Of a stretch of DNA of 64,000 bases, positions 54,355 through 63,194 are shown piece by piece. Below the pieces are notes generated by a model. It was given only the letters and a program-made list of their open reading frames with translations. It did not search any database and was not told the origin of the DNA. The stretch comes from Deltaproteobacteria bacterium (GTDB lineage Bacteria; SAR324; XYD2-FULL-50-16). The stretch lies in the NCBI GenBank assembly GCA_018657625.1, contig JABHWU010000028.1, positions 62,001 through 126,000 on the forward strand, given 5' to 3'. The position numbers and the translations under genes were made by a program. How positions within the stretch are numbered: the stretch's first letter is position 1; each line of letters opens with the position of its first letter.

Positions 54355-55152
54355 TTAGCCAATAAATCGAAGTAAACGTAATACATCAAAATAATTTTCT
54401 GTTTCAAAGAGGATGGTGTACGAATCCTTATGGGTAACACCAGGATAAAACCCGGACCGGTAAGCAACTTTATGATCTTTAAAACAAATTTCAACTTGAA
54501 AATATTCCGGAAGTTCAATGGGGTAGGATGAAAAATCCTTTTCCAAGGCTGCAGTTACGTTACTTTTGATTTTTTGAAGGGCTAATTTTGAAGAAATATT
54601 AACTGTCGATGCACCAATTCCTTGCTTAACAGCAACCGTCTTGAGATTGGCCTGAATAGATCGGGCTTCATCACAGATCGCCTGATCACCACATAGAAAA
54701 ACCACCGGCACACCGTTATCGGCCGCTGTGAAGGTGTTGATTAAAAACTCAGATGCATGTAGATCATTGATCTTCGTATAGACTGTTTTACCTGTTAATG
54801 TGTGTGATAAAGGGTTGCCTGAACTATGATCCGATGCATGATAACCTGTCATTAAAACAGCCTGGAAAGTGTTGTCAATTTCTTGCATCATTGAATAGGG
54901 ATGGCCACTCCAGCCCCTAATCAAAATAGTATTTTCAGGAAGCAGCTCTGGAATAATATTTCTGCCGGAACTATGGGCGTCTTTGATCCAAATTTCGTTG
55001 GCACCTGCTTCAAATGCGCCTTCACAAGCAGCGATCAACTCATTGGTCATTTGTTTTGAAAAGATGCTATAATCCGAGTGTGTTTTATCAGCTTCATCCC
55101 AAACTGTTGTTCCGGTCACACCTTCAATATCAGCACTGATATAAATCTTCAT
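54355..55152 (-). CDS. dppA: D-aminopeptidase DppA (M55)
   Basis: Zinc-dependent, self-compartmentalising peptidase that removes N-terminal D-residues such as D-Ala. The start MKIYISADIEGVTGTTVWDE holds the metal-binding Asp/Glu. WIKDAHSSGRNI, MTGYHASDHSSGNPLSHT (His ligands) and VVFLCGDQAICDEA are family hallmarks. At 265 residues it is typical. It is the last gene of the leftward murein-peptide locus, as DppA is linked to the dpp operon in Bacillus. No ribosome binding site is evident. Confidence 0.93.
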   Translation of the reverse strand: MKIYISADIEGVTGTTVWDEADKTHSDYSIFSKQMTNELIAACEGAFEAGANEIWIKDAHSSGRNIIPELLPENTILIRGWSGHPYSMMQEIDNTFQAVLMTGYHASDHSSGNPLSHTLTGKTVYTKINDLHASEFLINTFTAADNGVPVVFLCGDQAICDEARSIQANLKTVAVKQGIGASTVNISSKLALQKIKSNVTAALEKDFSSYPIELPEYFQVEICFKDHKVAYRSGFYPGVTHKDSYTILFETENYFDVLRLLRFIG

Positions 55153-55223
55153 AGCAAAAAAAAATAATTGATGGTTTGGAAAAATATATAGGTTATCCTT
55201 TAATTATCATTTAAAGCAGTATA

Positions 55224-56309
55224 TTAATATTGTAGATGCGCTTCAATATTATAAACACCGAGCCCGGGAAGGTCTGTTAACTGAACTTTAGAGTCAGTGT
55301 ACCGGATCCCACCGGAAAAAGGGTTTTCTTTCAAAAATAAGGGAGCATCTAAATCAAAAGAGGATATAACTGATTTTGCCATAGCTAGATGAGTGATGGC
55401 TGTAACTCCAATGGGTCCTTCCATCATAGACCCCACCATTCCTTTTAACCCAGCGGTTTCTATTAATGCTGTAATTTTCAAAGCTTCATGGATACCACCA
55501 CATTTCATCAATTTAATATTGATACCGTCTGCTGCTTTCATTTGAATCAATTGTTGAACATCTTCCGGTGAAAAGGCGCTTTCATCAGCGAATACGGGAG
55601 TATGTGAGTGTTTACAAATGAATTGCATGCCAATAAAGTCTTTCCGGTTAACAGGCTGTTCCATTAATTCCAGGTGTACACCTTCAACCTGTAGTTGTTG
55701 TAAGGCATAAACCGCTTCTTTGGGACGCCAACCTTGATTTGCATCAACTCTTATTTTAATATCAGGGCCTACGGCATTGCGAATTGCTTTTAAGCGTTGA
55801 ATATCGGTCTGAATATTACCACCAACTTTTGTTTTAAGAATTGAAAATCCTTTCCCAACCATCTCCAGGCTTTCCGCTGCCATTTTTTCTGGGGTATCAA
55901 TGCTGATGGTATAATCGGTTATCAGTTCATTTCGGAAACCTCCCAGCAAACGAAAAAGAGGTGCATGGTGTAGTTTCCCCCACAGGTCATAAACAGCCAT
56001 ATCCAAAGCTGCTTTAGCAGATGTGTTCCCAACGATGGCAGTTCTAATGATCTGACAAACTAATTCAAGATTTTGGATTTCCTGTCCGATTAGATGCTGT
56101 CGGATATGGGAAATCGCGCCCTGAATCGACTGGACAGTGTCGCCGGTTATCACTGCTGTAGGAGCGGCATCACCATACCCCACACTATCTGTATCTGTTT
56201 TGATAACGACAACAATGTTCTCAATTTTATCAACGGTTCGCAGAGCAGTTTTAAAAGGTTTTTTCATAGGGATGCTTAAAAATCCAGTGCGTATGTCTAA
56301 AATTTTCAT
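55224..56309 (-). CDS. ykfB: L-Ala-D/L-Glu epimerase (dipeptide epimerase)
   Basis: Enolase-superfamily enzyme (muconate lactonising subgroup) converting L-Ala-D-Glu from murein to L-Ala-L-Glu. Catalytic Lys pair in ILKTKVGG, metal ligands in RVDANQGW (Asp), LELMEQPV (Glu) and VFADESAFSP (Asp), and second Lys in NIKLMKCGGI are in order; the C-terminal SMMEGPIGVTA loop also fits. At 361 residues it is normal. It lies between the transporter and dppA. Its base composition is AT-rich like the genome bulk, unlike the transporter genes beside it. Confidence 0.92.
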   Translation of the reverse strand: MKILDIRTGFLSIPMKKPFKTALRTVDKIENIVVVIKTDTDSVGYGDAAPTAVITGDTVQSIQGAISHIRQHLIGQEIQNLELVCQIIRTAIVGNTSAKAALDMAVYDLWGKLHHAPLFRLLGGFRNELITDYTISIDTPEKMAAESLEMVGKGFSILKTKVGGNIQTDIQRLKAIRNAVGPDIKIRVDANQGWRPKEAVYALQQLQVEGVHLELMEQPVNRKDFIGMQFICKHSHTPVFADESAFSPEDVQQLIQMKAADGINIKLMKCGGIHEALKITALIETAGLKGMVGSMMEGPIGVTAITHLAMAKSVISSFDLDAPLFLKENPFSGGIRYTDSKVQLTDLPGLGVYNIEAHLQY

Positions 56310-56436
56310 TTTTTAATTCTTTATAAATATATTCTAATAACAATAGATTTACTGATCAATCATACAGGCTGTTCGTTAGATTCTATAGTAAGCTTATTTG
56401 AGACAGGTTTTTCTGAAAAATTTATTGACCACACAG

Positions 56437-57210
56437 CTATTCTTCCCTTCGTTTCTGTACACTGGCGTCCAGTAACACCTTTGTATAGGGGTGTTCAGCT
56501 TTTAAGGCCCGCAGATCTTCCACACTCAATAGTTCAACGATCTTTCCACCGTTCATCACCGCAATTTTGCTACACATATGACCCACTACCGCAAGGTCAT
56601 GGGAAACCATCAGATAGGTTAACCCTTTTTCCGCACGTAACCTTGTTAACAGGTTTAAAATTTCTGCCTGAACAGAAACATCCAGAGCTGAGGTAGGTTC
56701 ATCGAGTAAAAGGATGGTGGGTTCGATAATTAGAGCGCGGGCAATGGCAACTCGTTGTCGCTGTCCTCCGGAAAGCTGGTGTGGCCACCGAAAACGGAAG
56801 GTCTTATCCAGGCCAACGTCATCAAGAACCTGGAGAATACGCTCGTTAACATTATTGAATCCATGAAGGGAAAGTGCTTCTGATAACACACGATCAACGG
56901 TCTGACGTGGGTGGAGTGAAGCATAGGGGTCCTGGAACACCATCTGTACCGCGCTGTAGAACTCCTTTCCCCGATCCTTGCTGAGTTCCCGACCAAGCAC
57001 AGAGATTTTTCCCGACCAGTTTGGAACCAGTCCTGTTATTGCGCGAAGAATTGTAGATTTTCCAGAGCCCGATTCACCTACCAGCCCAAAACTGCCTCCA
57101 AAAGAAACCGTGAATCCAGCATCTATAACCGCGTCTACACGCTCATTATCCTCGCCAAACCAGACATTAACATTTTCCAATCCTATTCCGGCACTATTGT
57201 CTTTGCTCAC
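56437..57210 (-). CDS. Peptide ABC transporter ATPase (DppF/OppF-like)
   Basis: Walker [12 protein letters not shown]-loop [14 protein letters not shown], signature [15 protein letters not shown], Walker [13 protein letters not shown] and the H-loop SHDLAVV are all intact. At 257 residues it is slightly short, lacking most of the C-terminal oligopeptide extension (it ends [16 protein letters not shown]). The start overlaps the stop of the partner ATPase by four bases. It energises import together with the next gene. Confidence 0.92.
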   Translation of the reverse strand: MSKDNSAGIGLENVNVWFGEDNERVDAVIDAGFTVSFGGSFGLVGESGSGKSTILRAITGLVPNWSGKISVLGRELSKDRGKEFYSAVQMVFQDPYASLHPRQTVDRVLSEALSLHGFNNVNERILQVLDDVGLDKTFRFRWPHQLSGGQRQRVAIARALIIEPTILLLDEPTSALDVSVQAEILNLLTRLRAEKGLTYLMVSHDLAVVGHMCSKIAVMNGGKIVELLSVEDLRALKAEHPYTKVLLDASVQKRREE

Positions 57211-58082
57211 ACTATTTTCTCCCTTTTAATAATGCCGCTGACACTAGAGTCCCTGCCCCAGGCATCATCACGTTGCAAAACTTCAAGATGGTTTACGGGA
57301 CGTTCCAGTTGAGGTATGGAGTTGAGGAGCCCGACCGTATAGGGATGGGTAGCCTCATGCAAGCGGTCGGCTCGGCAGGTCTCAACGATCTTCCCGGAGT
57401 ACATGATAAGAACACGATCACAAAATGCTGAAACTACATTCAGATCATGACTGATGAAGATCAACCCCATGCCACGCTCCCGCACCAGCTTGTCCATGAT
57501 TTCCAAGACCTCCTTCTGTACCGTTACATCCAGAGCTGAGGTGGGTTCGTCAGCGATAAGAATTTGTGGATCCGGAATAAGCATCATGGCGATCATGATA
57601 CGTTGCCCCATCCCTCCGGACATTTCATGGGGATAGGCACTGAATACACGTTCCGGGTCACGGATAAGAACAGATTCCAGCATGGACAGGGTTTTCTTTT
57701 TCGCCTCCTTTTTACTGGCTCGGATGTGCAGACGATAGGCTTCACAAATCTGGTCACCGATACGCATGACAGGATTGAGGGAAAATTTTGGATCCTGCAT
57801 GATCATCGAAATCTTGTGTCCTCTCACCCGTTGCATCTCCTTTTCGGAGAGGGTCAAAAGATCTTTTCCTTCCAGTGCGATATGGTCAGCTTCCAAAATA
57901 CCTGGATTTTTAATAAGCCGCAAAATGGCCCTTCCGGTCATGGATTTTCCAGAGCCGGATTCCCCCACAATCCCTAGCCGTTCACGACCAAGAGAAAAGG
58001 AGACCCCACTTACCGCATTAAATATACCGCTACGGGTCGGAAATTTTACATTCAGATTTTTTACTTCCAGAAGATGGGTCAT
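57207..58082 (-). CDS. dppD: Peptide ABC transporter ATPase (DppD-like)
   Basis: Walker [17 protein letters not shown]-loop MIMQDPKFSLNPVM, signature MSGGMGQRIMIAMML (Gly-Met for the usual Gln-Arg), Walker [13 protein letters not shown] and the H-loop SHDLNVVS. The C-terminal tail PYTVGLLNSIPQLERP is that of the oligopeptide-type subunit. Four-base overlaps with the genes on both sides show tight translational coupling. Confidence 0.92.
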   Translation of the reverse strand: MTHLLEVKNLNVKFPTRSGIFNAVSGVSFSLGRERLGIVGESGSGKSMTGRAILRLIKNPGILEADHIALEGKDLLTLSEKEMQRVRGHKISMIMQDPKFSLNPVMRIGDQICEAYRLHIRASKKEAKKKTLSMLESVLIRDPERVFSAYPHEMSGGMGQRIMIAMMLIPDPQILIADEPTSALDVTVQKEVLEIMDKLVRERGMGLIFISHDLNVVSAFCDRVLIMYSGKIVETCRADRLHEATHPYTVGLLNSIPQLERPVNHLEVLQRDDAWGRDSSVSGIIKREKIV

Positions 58083-59014
58083 TTTGAACTTTTCTTTGGA
58101 TCGAGTACATCACGAAGACCGTCACCCAATAAATTAAAAGCAAGGGAGACGACAAAAATTGCCATACCTGGCATGGTCGCCACCCACCAGTGGTCAAGAA
58201 TAAACTTACGTCCGGCTGAGATCATGGCACCCCATTCAGGTGATGGAGGTTGCGCGCCAAGGCCCAGAAAACCTAGCCCTGCAGCGGTAAGAATAATGCC
58301 TGCCATATCCAATGTTACTCGGACAACCAGTGAAGAGATACACAGAGGCCATATATGGCGGGTTATTATTCGCAGGGATCCAGCTCCCTGCAATTTAATA
58401 GCGTGGATATAATCCGCATCACGTATGGTCAGGGTTTCTGCCCGGGCAATTCGGGCATAAGGTGGCCAGGAGGTCAGGACAATTGCCAATACCGCGTTTT
58501 CAATCCCGGCACCCAGGGCAGAAACAAATGCAAGAGCAAGTATCAGTTTGGGAAAAGCCAGGAAAATATCGGTAATTCGCATCAGGATGACATCAATCCA
58601 ACCTCCAAGATAACCCGCTGCCGTACCGACAAAGAGACCTACAATGGGAGCCAAAAGGGCAACCAACGAAACAATATAGAGGGTAATACGGGCCCCATAA
58701 ATCAGTCTGCTCAGAATATCCCTTCCCAGTGAATCGGAGCCTAAAATATAGCCACCTTCCCCAGGGGGCGTCAGGCGCGCGGCAAGATCCTGGGTAAAAG
58801 GGCTTTGTGGTGCCAGCAGTGGGGCAGACCAGGCTATCAGTACCAATGCCAGAAGAATTGTTATTCCGAACATGGCCATTGGATTAGAACGTAATTCAAG
58901 CCATGACATATACAAGGCGGAGAGTCTGGCTTGATTGCGGGATATAGGTGCATCCGTTGTTAACCACTCATACAGGCTTGAAAATTTCTGAGGGTTTTTT
59001 GAATCCATACTCAT
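58079..59014 (-). CDS. dppC: Peptide ABC transporter permease (DppC-like)
   Basis: The 311-residue inner-membrane protein has the OppC/DppC N-terminal region (SWLELRSNPMAMFGITILLAL, TM1), a periplasmic segment with HPFGTDxxGRD-like GYILGSDSLGRDILSRLIYGAR, and the EAA loop WPPYARIARAETLTIRDADYIHA. It ends with the typical FNLLGDGLRDVLDPK. The gene is GC-rich relative to the window. Confidence 0.93.
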   Translation of the reverse strand: MSMDSKNPQKFSSLYEWLTTDAPISRNQARLSALYMSWLELRSNPMAMFGITILLALVLIAWSAPLLAPQSPFTQDLAARLTPPGEGGYILGSDSLGRDILSRLIYGARITLYIVSLVALLAPIVGLFVGTAAGYLGGWIDVILMRITDIFLAFPKLILALAFVSALGAGIENAVLAIVLTSWPPYARIARAETLTIRDADYIHAIKLQGAGSLRIITRHIWPLCISSLVVRVTLDMAGIILTAAGLGFLGLGAQPPSPEWGAMISAGRKFILDHWWVATMPGMAIFVVSLAFNLLGDGLRDVLDPKKSSK

Positions 59015-60069
59015 TTTGCCCTCGGATCGAAAAATTTATAAAGCAGATCGGAAAAGATATTCAGACAGATAAACACCAGACCAACGATGACTGTTCCACC
59101 AAGAACGGCATTCATATCAGCGGAAAGAAGCGCTGTCGTAATATAGGAGCCGATACCGGGCCAGGAGAAAATGGTTTCAGTCAATACAGATCCCTCCAAC
59201 AAAGCAGCATAGGAAAGCGCGATCACCGTCACCAGTGGTACCTTTACATTATCGAAGGCATGACGCCAGATCACGGCGTTTGCCGACAATCCTTTAACTT
59301 GCGCGGTAATAATATATTCCTGATCGAGTTGTTCTAGCATAAAAGAACGTGTCATACGGGAGATATAGGCCAGTGAATAATAGGCCAGTAATGCGGCAGG
59401 TAGGACAATATGTGAGATGGCATTTTTGAAAATATCCATATCTCCCATAATCAGGCTGTCGATTAAAATCATGCCGGTAATATTGGGCACCATATCCACG
59501 TAGAAAATATCGAGCCTCCCCGGTCCGCCAATCCAGCCAAGTTTACCATAAAAAACCAGTAAACCGATAAGTCCGATCCAGAATACCGGCATGGAATAGC
59601 CGATAAGAGCGATAACCCGGGCGATATGGTCAAACCAGCTTCCTCGCTTTACCGCAGCTAATACACCCAGGGGGACACCCAGTAAAACACCAAAGAAGGT
59701 CCCAACCGTCGCAAGCTCAAATGTGGCGGGAAAGACACGGATAAGATCCTGAGAAACAGGTCGTGCTGTAAGCAATGACTCACCAAAATTTCCCTGGGCG
59801 ATATCCCTCATAAAATAAAAGAACTGAACCAGTAAAGGCTTGTCCAGCCCAAGTTCCTGAAAGGCGGCTTCATAAGTTTCCCGGGAAGCACTTTCACCCA
59901 CGATGGAGAGTACAGGATCAATGGGCATGACCCTGCCGATGATAAATGTGACAAAGAGCAAACCAACCATGGTGACCAATATCGTTATTGTGGTGTTGGT
60001 CATTCCCTTGAGCCAAAGGGGAACAGAGGGCTTTCTTCGCCTTTTCTCAGGTCTATTTTCTGTTGTCAT
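59011..60069 (-). CDS. dppB: Peptide ABC transporter permease (DppB-like)
   Basis: The 352-residue permease has TM1 TITILVTMVGLLFVTFIIGRV, then MPIDPVLSIVGE, QFFYFMRDIAQGNFGESLLTARPV and the EAA-type loop YISRMTRSFMLEQLDQEYI-AQVKGL. It ends GLVFICLNIFSDLLYKFFDPRAK as OppB/DppB proteins do. It pairs with the DppC-like subunit, whose start it overlaps by four bases. Confidence 0.93.
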   Translation of the reverse strand: MTTENRPEKRRRKPSVPLWLKGMTNTTITILVTMVGLLFVTFIIGRVMPIDPVLSIVGESASRETYEAAFQELGLDKPLLVQFFYFMRDIAQGNFGESLLTARPVSQDLIRVFPATFELATVGTFFGVLLGVPLGVLAAVKRGSWFDHIARVIALIGYSMPVFWIGLIGLLVFYGKLGWIGGPGRLDIFYVDMVPNITGMILIDSLIMGDMDIFKNAISHIVLPAALLAYYSLAYISRMTRSFMLEQLDQEYIITAQVKGLSANAVIWRHAFDNVKVPLVTVIALSYAALLEGSVLTETIFSWPGIGSYITTALLSADMNAVLGGTVIVGLVFICLNIFSDLLYKFFDPRAK

Positions 60070-60088
60070 TACTTTTGATGAAGATCAT

Positions 60089-60120
60089 AGGGGGGAGGGG
60101 GGCAACAATCCTCTCCCCCT
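60089..60120 (-). promoter_or_regulatory. GC-rich intercistronic hairpin, binding protein / permease
   Basis: AGGGGGAGAGG on the minus strand (60120-60110) pairs with the CCTCCCCCCT segment (60098-60089) with one bulge. Such hairpins between a binding-protein gene and its permease genes commonly stabilise or limit the transcript so that the binding protein is made in excess. Confidence 0.5.
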
Positions 60121-60137
60121 TAACTTTTAATTAGAGC

Positions 60138-61736
60138 TTATTTAGTAATTGCCCAATAAGACACGGCAGTGATGGCACCACCTGTATTCAAACCTTTTAC
60201 GTTAGCACGCATACCGGTCTGCTCAATTTTCTGGAACATAATAGCAAAGGGTGCGCGGTGTTGATGTTCGCGTTGGATGACTTGATACATGGCCGCCCGC
60301 TTGTCCCGGTTACTCTCTTTAACTGCTGCCTTGGTATCCTTGGACATTAGAGGAATATGCCATGCGTTACGATAGGCCAGGAGCCCTGTCGCTTTGACTT
60401 CATCGCTATTGTCAGGATTATAGGCAAAAGTTCCGGCGTTTGTATTGGGGTCTGGATAATCCGGTCCCCAGGCACCGACATAAATCTGATGTTCACGGGC
60501 ACGATACTTCGCCAAAGTCTGTTTACCTGTACCCACTTCCAGAGAAACCCTTATTCCAGCCTGTCCAAAAGTATTCTGGATAGATTGGGCAATCTCAATA
60601 CGTTCCTGTGCCTCACGAACGTTGATCTTCAATTCGAATCCTCCGGATAGACCCGCTTCCTTTAAAAGGGCCTTGCCTTTGGCAACGTCAAATTTATAGG
60701 GCAAATCGGAGATTTCCCCCAGATAGGTTCGTGGAAGAAACGCCTGGTGAACCTTGTATTGTCCTTTGAGAAAGGAATCCTGCATTCCTTTGTAATCGAT
60801 GAGGTATTTTAATGCTTTAATAACTTTCGGATTGGAAAGATTCGGATCTTTCTGGTTCATGGAAATATACATGATACGACCGCGCAGGTCATCAAACACA
60901 GCCAGGTCGGACTTCTTTTTAATACTGGCAATATCCTGAGGATTTAGATTTCGTGCCAGATCTATATCACCTTTTTCCAGCAGTAGTCGCTGGGTTGCTG
61001 ATTCCTGGATATGACGTACAATAACCTTTGTCATCTGCGGTGCACCCCGAAAAAATTCGGGATTGGATTTCAGTGTATAAGATTCATTAGGCTTCCAGTT
61101 AACCAATGAATAAGCACCGGATCCCGCAGAGTGAGTTTTCAGCCAACCATTTCCCATATCACCATTTTTCTCATGGGACATAACAGTCTTGGAGTCAACA
61201 ATACCCCCAATTGTAGAGGTGAGGCAGTTCAAAACAAAAGAAGTGGCATATTTTTCATCCGTGGTGATTGAGAAGGTCATATTGTCAATCAGCTTGATCG
61301 TTTGATCCGCGTTTTTTGCAGAAAAACCGAATTGGGTAAATATAAATGCCGGTGTTTTATTCAGCTTAACTGCCCGCTGTAGAGAAAATACGGCATCTTT
61401 TGCCGTTACAGGATAACCGGAGTGAAATTTAACTCCAGAACGCATTTTAAATGTAATGGTTTTTCCGTCTCCAGAAACCGTCCAGCTTTTGGCCAGATCG
61501 GGTATATAGCCTTTACTCAAATCAGCCGGGTCAAAATTGACCAGTTTGCTGTATACATTACGGCTCAGATCAGATCCTGCGAATTCGAAGGACTGTGCCG
61601 GGTCAAGTGTTGTGATATCATCAATCCGGTTGGCGATTACCAGCATTTTTGCAGGTGTTTTTGCATATACTGGTATAATAGTTGCGAAAAGCGCAACTGC
61701 AACTGTAGTTAGAAGTAATCTTTGAAAAATCTTCAT
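60138..61736 (-). CDS. Peptide-binding protein of the ABC transporter (family 5)
   Basis: The signal peptide is KIFQRLLLTTVAVALFATI, cut after VYA. The mature protein shows the SBP_bac_5 pattern: TLDPAQSFEFAGSDLSRNVY, LAKSWTVSGDGKTITFKMRSGVKFHSG, PVTAKDAVFSLQRAV, MYISMNQKDPNLSNPKVIKALKYLID and the C-terminal PFAIMFQKIEQTGM. ATG 61736 has GGAGAGG just upstream and puts the signal peptide at the very N-terminus; the ATG at 61772 adds 12 residues and is less likely. Substrate is inferred from neighbours: murein tri- or dipeptides. Confidence 0.92.
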   Translation of the reverse strand: MKIFQRLLLTTVAVALFATIIPVYAKTPAKMLVIANRIDDITTLDPAQSFEFAGSDLSRNVYSKLVNFDPADLSKGYIPDLAKSWTVSGDGKTITFKMRSGVKFHSGYPVTAKDAVFSLQRAVKLNKTPAFIFTQFGFSAKNADQTIKLIDNMTFSITTDEKYATSFVLNCLTSTIGGIVDSKTVMSHEKNGDMGNGWLKTHSAGSGAYSLVNWKPNESYTLKSNPEFFRGAPQMTKVIVRHIQESATQRLLLEKGDIDLARNLNPQDIASIKKKSDLAVFDDLRGRIMYISMNQKDPNLSNPKVIKALKYLIDYKGMQDSFLKGQYKVHQAFLPRTYLGEISDLPYKFDVAKGKALLKEAGLSGGFELKINVREAQERIEIAQSIQNTFGQAGIRVSLEVGTGKQTLAKYRAREHQIYVGAWGPDYPDPNTNAGTFAYNPDNSDEVKATGLLAYRNAWHIPLMSKDTKAAVKESNRDKRAAMYQVIQREHQHRAPFAIMFQKIEQTGMRANVKGLNTGGAITAVSYWAITK

Positions 61737-61753
61737 TGTTCCTCTCCATTGCT

Positions 61754-61786
61754 GGTTTTTGTTCTCTTTCACAAAAGAACAAAACC
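61754..61786 (-). promoter_or_regulatory. Leader hairpin before binding-protein gene
   Basis: GGTTTTTGTTCT and AGAACAAAACC pair with one bulged T around a 10-nt loop, 18 bases upstream of the chosen ATG. It could be an RNA leader structure or a second operator (GTTCT...AGAAC). Confidence 0.5.
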
Positions 61787-61895
61787 GATTGTGAAAGCCA
61801 CCAGTTTTGACCGTATCATCGCTAAAGAGTCAGCTCCAAAACATAATGCCCTTCAGTAAACTCAGCTTTTTCAGCCATTAGCACTTAACTCCTTG

Positions 61896-61918
61896 GTGAA
61901 TGATCAATGATTATTCAC
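61896..61918. promoter_or_regulatory. 23-bp near-perfect palindrome, candidate operator
   Basis: The arms GTGAAT-R-ATCA and TGAT-Y-ATTCAC around one central base differ at only one pair. It is 160 bp upstream of the binding-protein ATG. The size and symmetry suit a dimeric repressor such as GntR, RpiR or LacI types; no such regulator gene is in the window. Confidence 0.6.
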
Positions 61919-62277
61919 ACATAGCAGATATAGACACCTATCCCTGGAAATAATAAAAAAGTTAAGTTATCTTTGGATACTATTTTACAAAGTCATTTAG
62001 ACAATTGCAAATTAAAGGGATTTGGCTACCAGCTATATAGACATTTTGAGATAAGTAATAAATTTTTTCAAGAAAGACAAGAGACTGACATTCAAAATCT
62101 TTCCATAAACATTTACAAATATAATTGATTATTACAGTCAAAAAGTCTTGATTCTACAAAACATCAAAATTAATGTCAATAAATTTTTCAGAACCTAAAA
62201 AGACTTATAAGAAAAGTAAAAACGCTTTCAATATAAAAATATCTGTCATGGTTTGGGTTAAGTATCAGTAATTTTTA

Positions 62278-63069
62278 TTAATTTTCATGAAGTCTGTAAC
62301 GATTTACGGAAGTAAAGATTGCTTTATATTTTGCTGAATAGTCCACATCATTTTCATTGAAACTATTTATTTTCACCCAACCACTTGCGTGAATATATTT
62401 CTCTTCACCAAGGGAAATACCCACATGGGTAACCGTATCCGGTTGATCGCTGAAGAACACTAAATCACCTGGCTGTGCATCCAGATAGTTGGTGGAAACC
62501 TGCTGTTTTTTCTGTTGCGAGTTTGCGTCACGGGATATTTGGATACCTTGCAGATAAAAAATAGTCTGAATAAAGCCAGAGCAGTCAAACCCTTTTGGAG
62601 TTTTTCCTCCCCAGAAATATTGATAACCGAGGAACTCTCTGGCTAAAGAAATAATGTTTTCAACTGAAAAAGACAACATGTCACCAAAGTGTTTTTTTTT
62701 AGCCCATCCAGTGATCCTGTCCGGCAGGATAAGTTGATACCAATCATCCTGTTCATCAACGACAGAAAGCATACTACCAATTACCGCATCTCTCACACCT
62801 TCAGAGGAAGTAGAAGGCTTTGCAGTAATACGCATGAAATGCTTACGTACCATCACATCCCGTCCAGGTAAATCCACTGCCGGAGTGATCTGATCATTGG
62901 AGACCCAACTTTGATAGTTGTCAACCTGGCGGATATAAACGTGGGTGTCCTGTCTATCGAGAATTTCAACCTTCTCACCTAACACTCCTTGGGTGGTTAT
63001 ATCAGTATCACTAAAGCATTCCCGGTAGTGATTGCTTACACTTACATTAATAATTGCATACTCAGACAT
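62278..63069 (-). CDS. ykfC: NlpC/P60 endopeptidase, YkfC-like
   Basis: Cysteine peptidase that cuts gamma-D-Glu-diamino acid bonds in murein peptides. Two SH3b-type domains (about 1-140: IINVSVSNHYRE, TQGVLGEKVEIL, WVSNDQITP, GSMLSVVDEQDDWYQLI) precede the NlpC/P60 domain with catalytic Cys in KGFDCSGFIQTIF, His in TVTHVGISLG and the third residue in YIHASG. There is no signal peptide, which fits a cytoplasmic enzyme acting on imported peptides, as in YkfC. ATG 63069 is preferred because relatives begin at this point; an upstream ATG at 63111 is too close to GGAGG, and the frame extends to 63120. Confidence 0.88.
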   Translation of the reverse strand: MSEYAIINVSVSNHYRECFSDTDITTQGVLGEKVEILDRQDTHVYIRQVDNYQSWVSNDQITPAVDLPGRDVMVRKHFMRITAKPSTSSEGVRDAVIGSMLSVVDEQDDWYQLILPDRITGWAKKKHFGDMLSFSVENIISLAREFLGYQYFWGGKTPKGFDCSGFIQTIFYLQGIQISRDANSQQKKQQVSTNYLDAQPGDLVFFSDQPDTVTHVGISLGEEKYIHASGWVKINSFNENDVDYSAKYKAIFTSVNRYRLHEN

Positions 63070-63194
63070 ATCTTTATCTAATATCTTCAAGTTATCTGTA
63101 ATGGTGAACATTACCTCCAACAGCAGCAGTAGTCAGTCTTCCTTAAAAACAGATATAAAAAATTCTATTCCATCTAACACGTTTTATAGTTTTA

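Larger units (their letters stand above)
61737..62277. other. Regulatory gap upstream of the peptide-transporter operon
   Basis: 541 bp without a gene. It contains the leader hairpin (61754-61786) and the near-perfect dyad (61896-61918), and then AT-rich sequence. The AT content rises sharply leaving the transporter genes. Confidence 0.6.

Noticed and set aside
57454..59337. Rightward frames of 60-137 codons opposite the permease and ATPase genes
   Set aside because: Antisense shadows favoured by the higher GC of these genes; no family resemblance.
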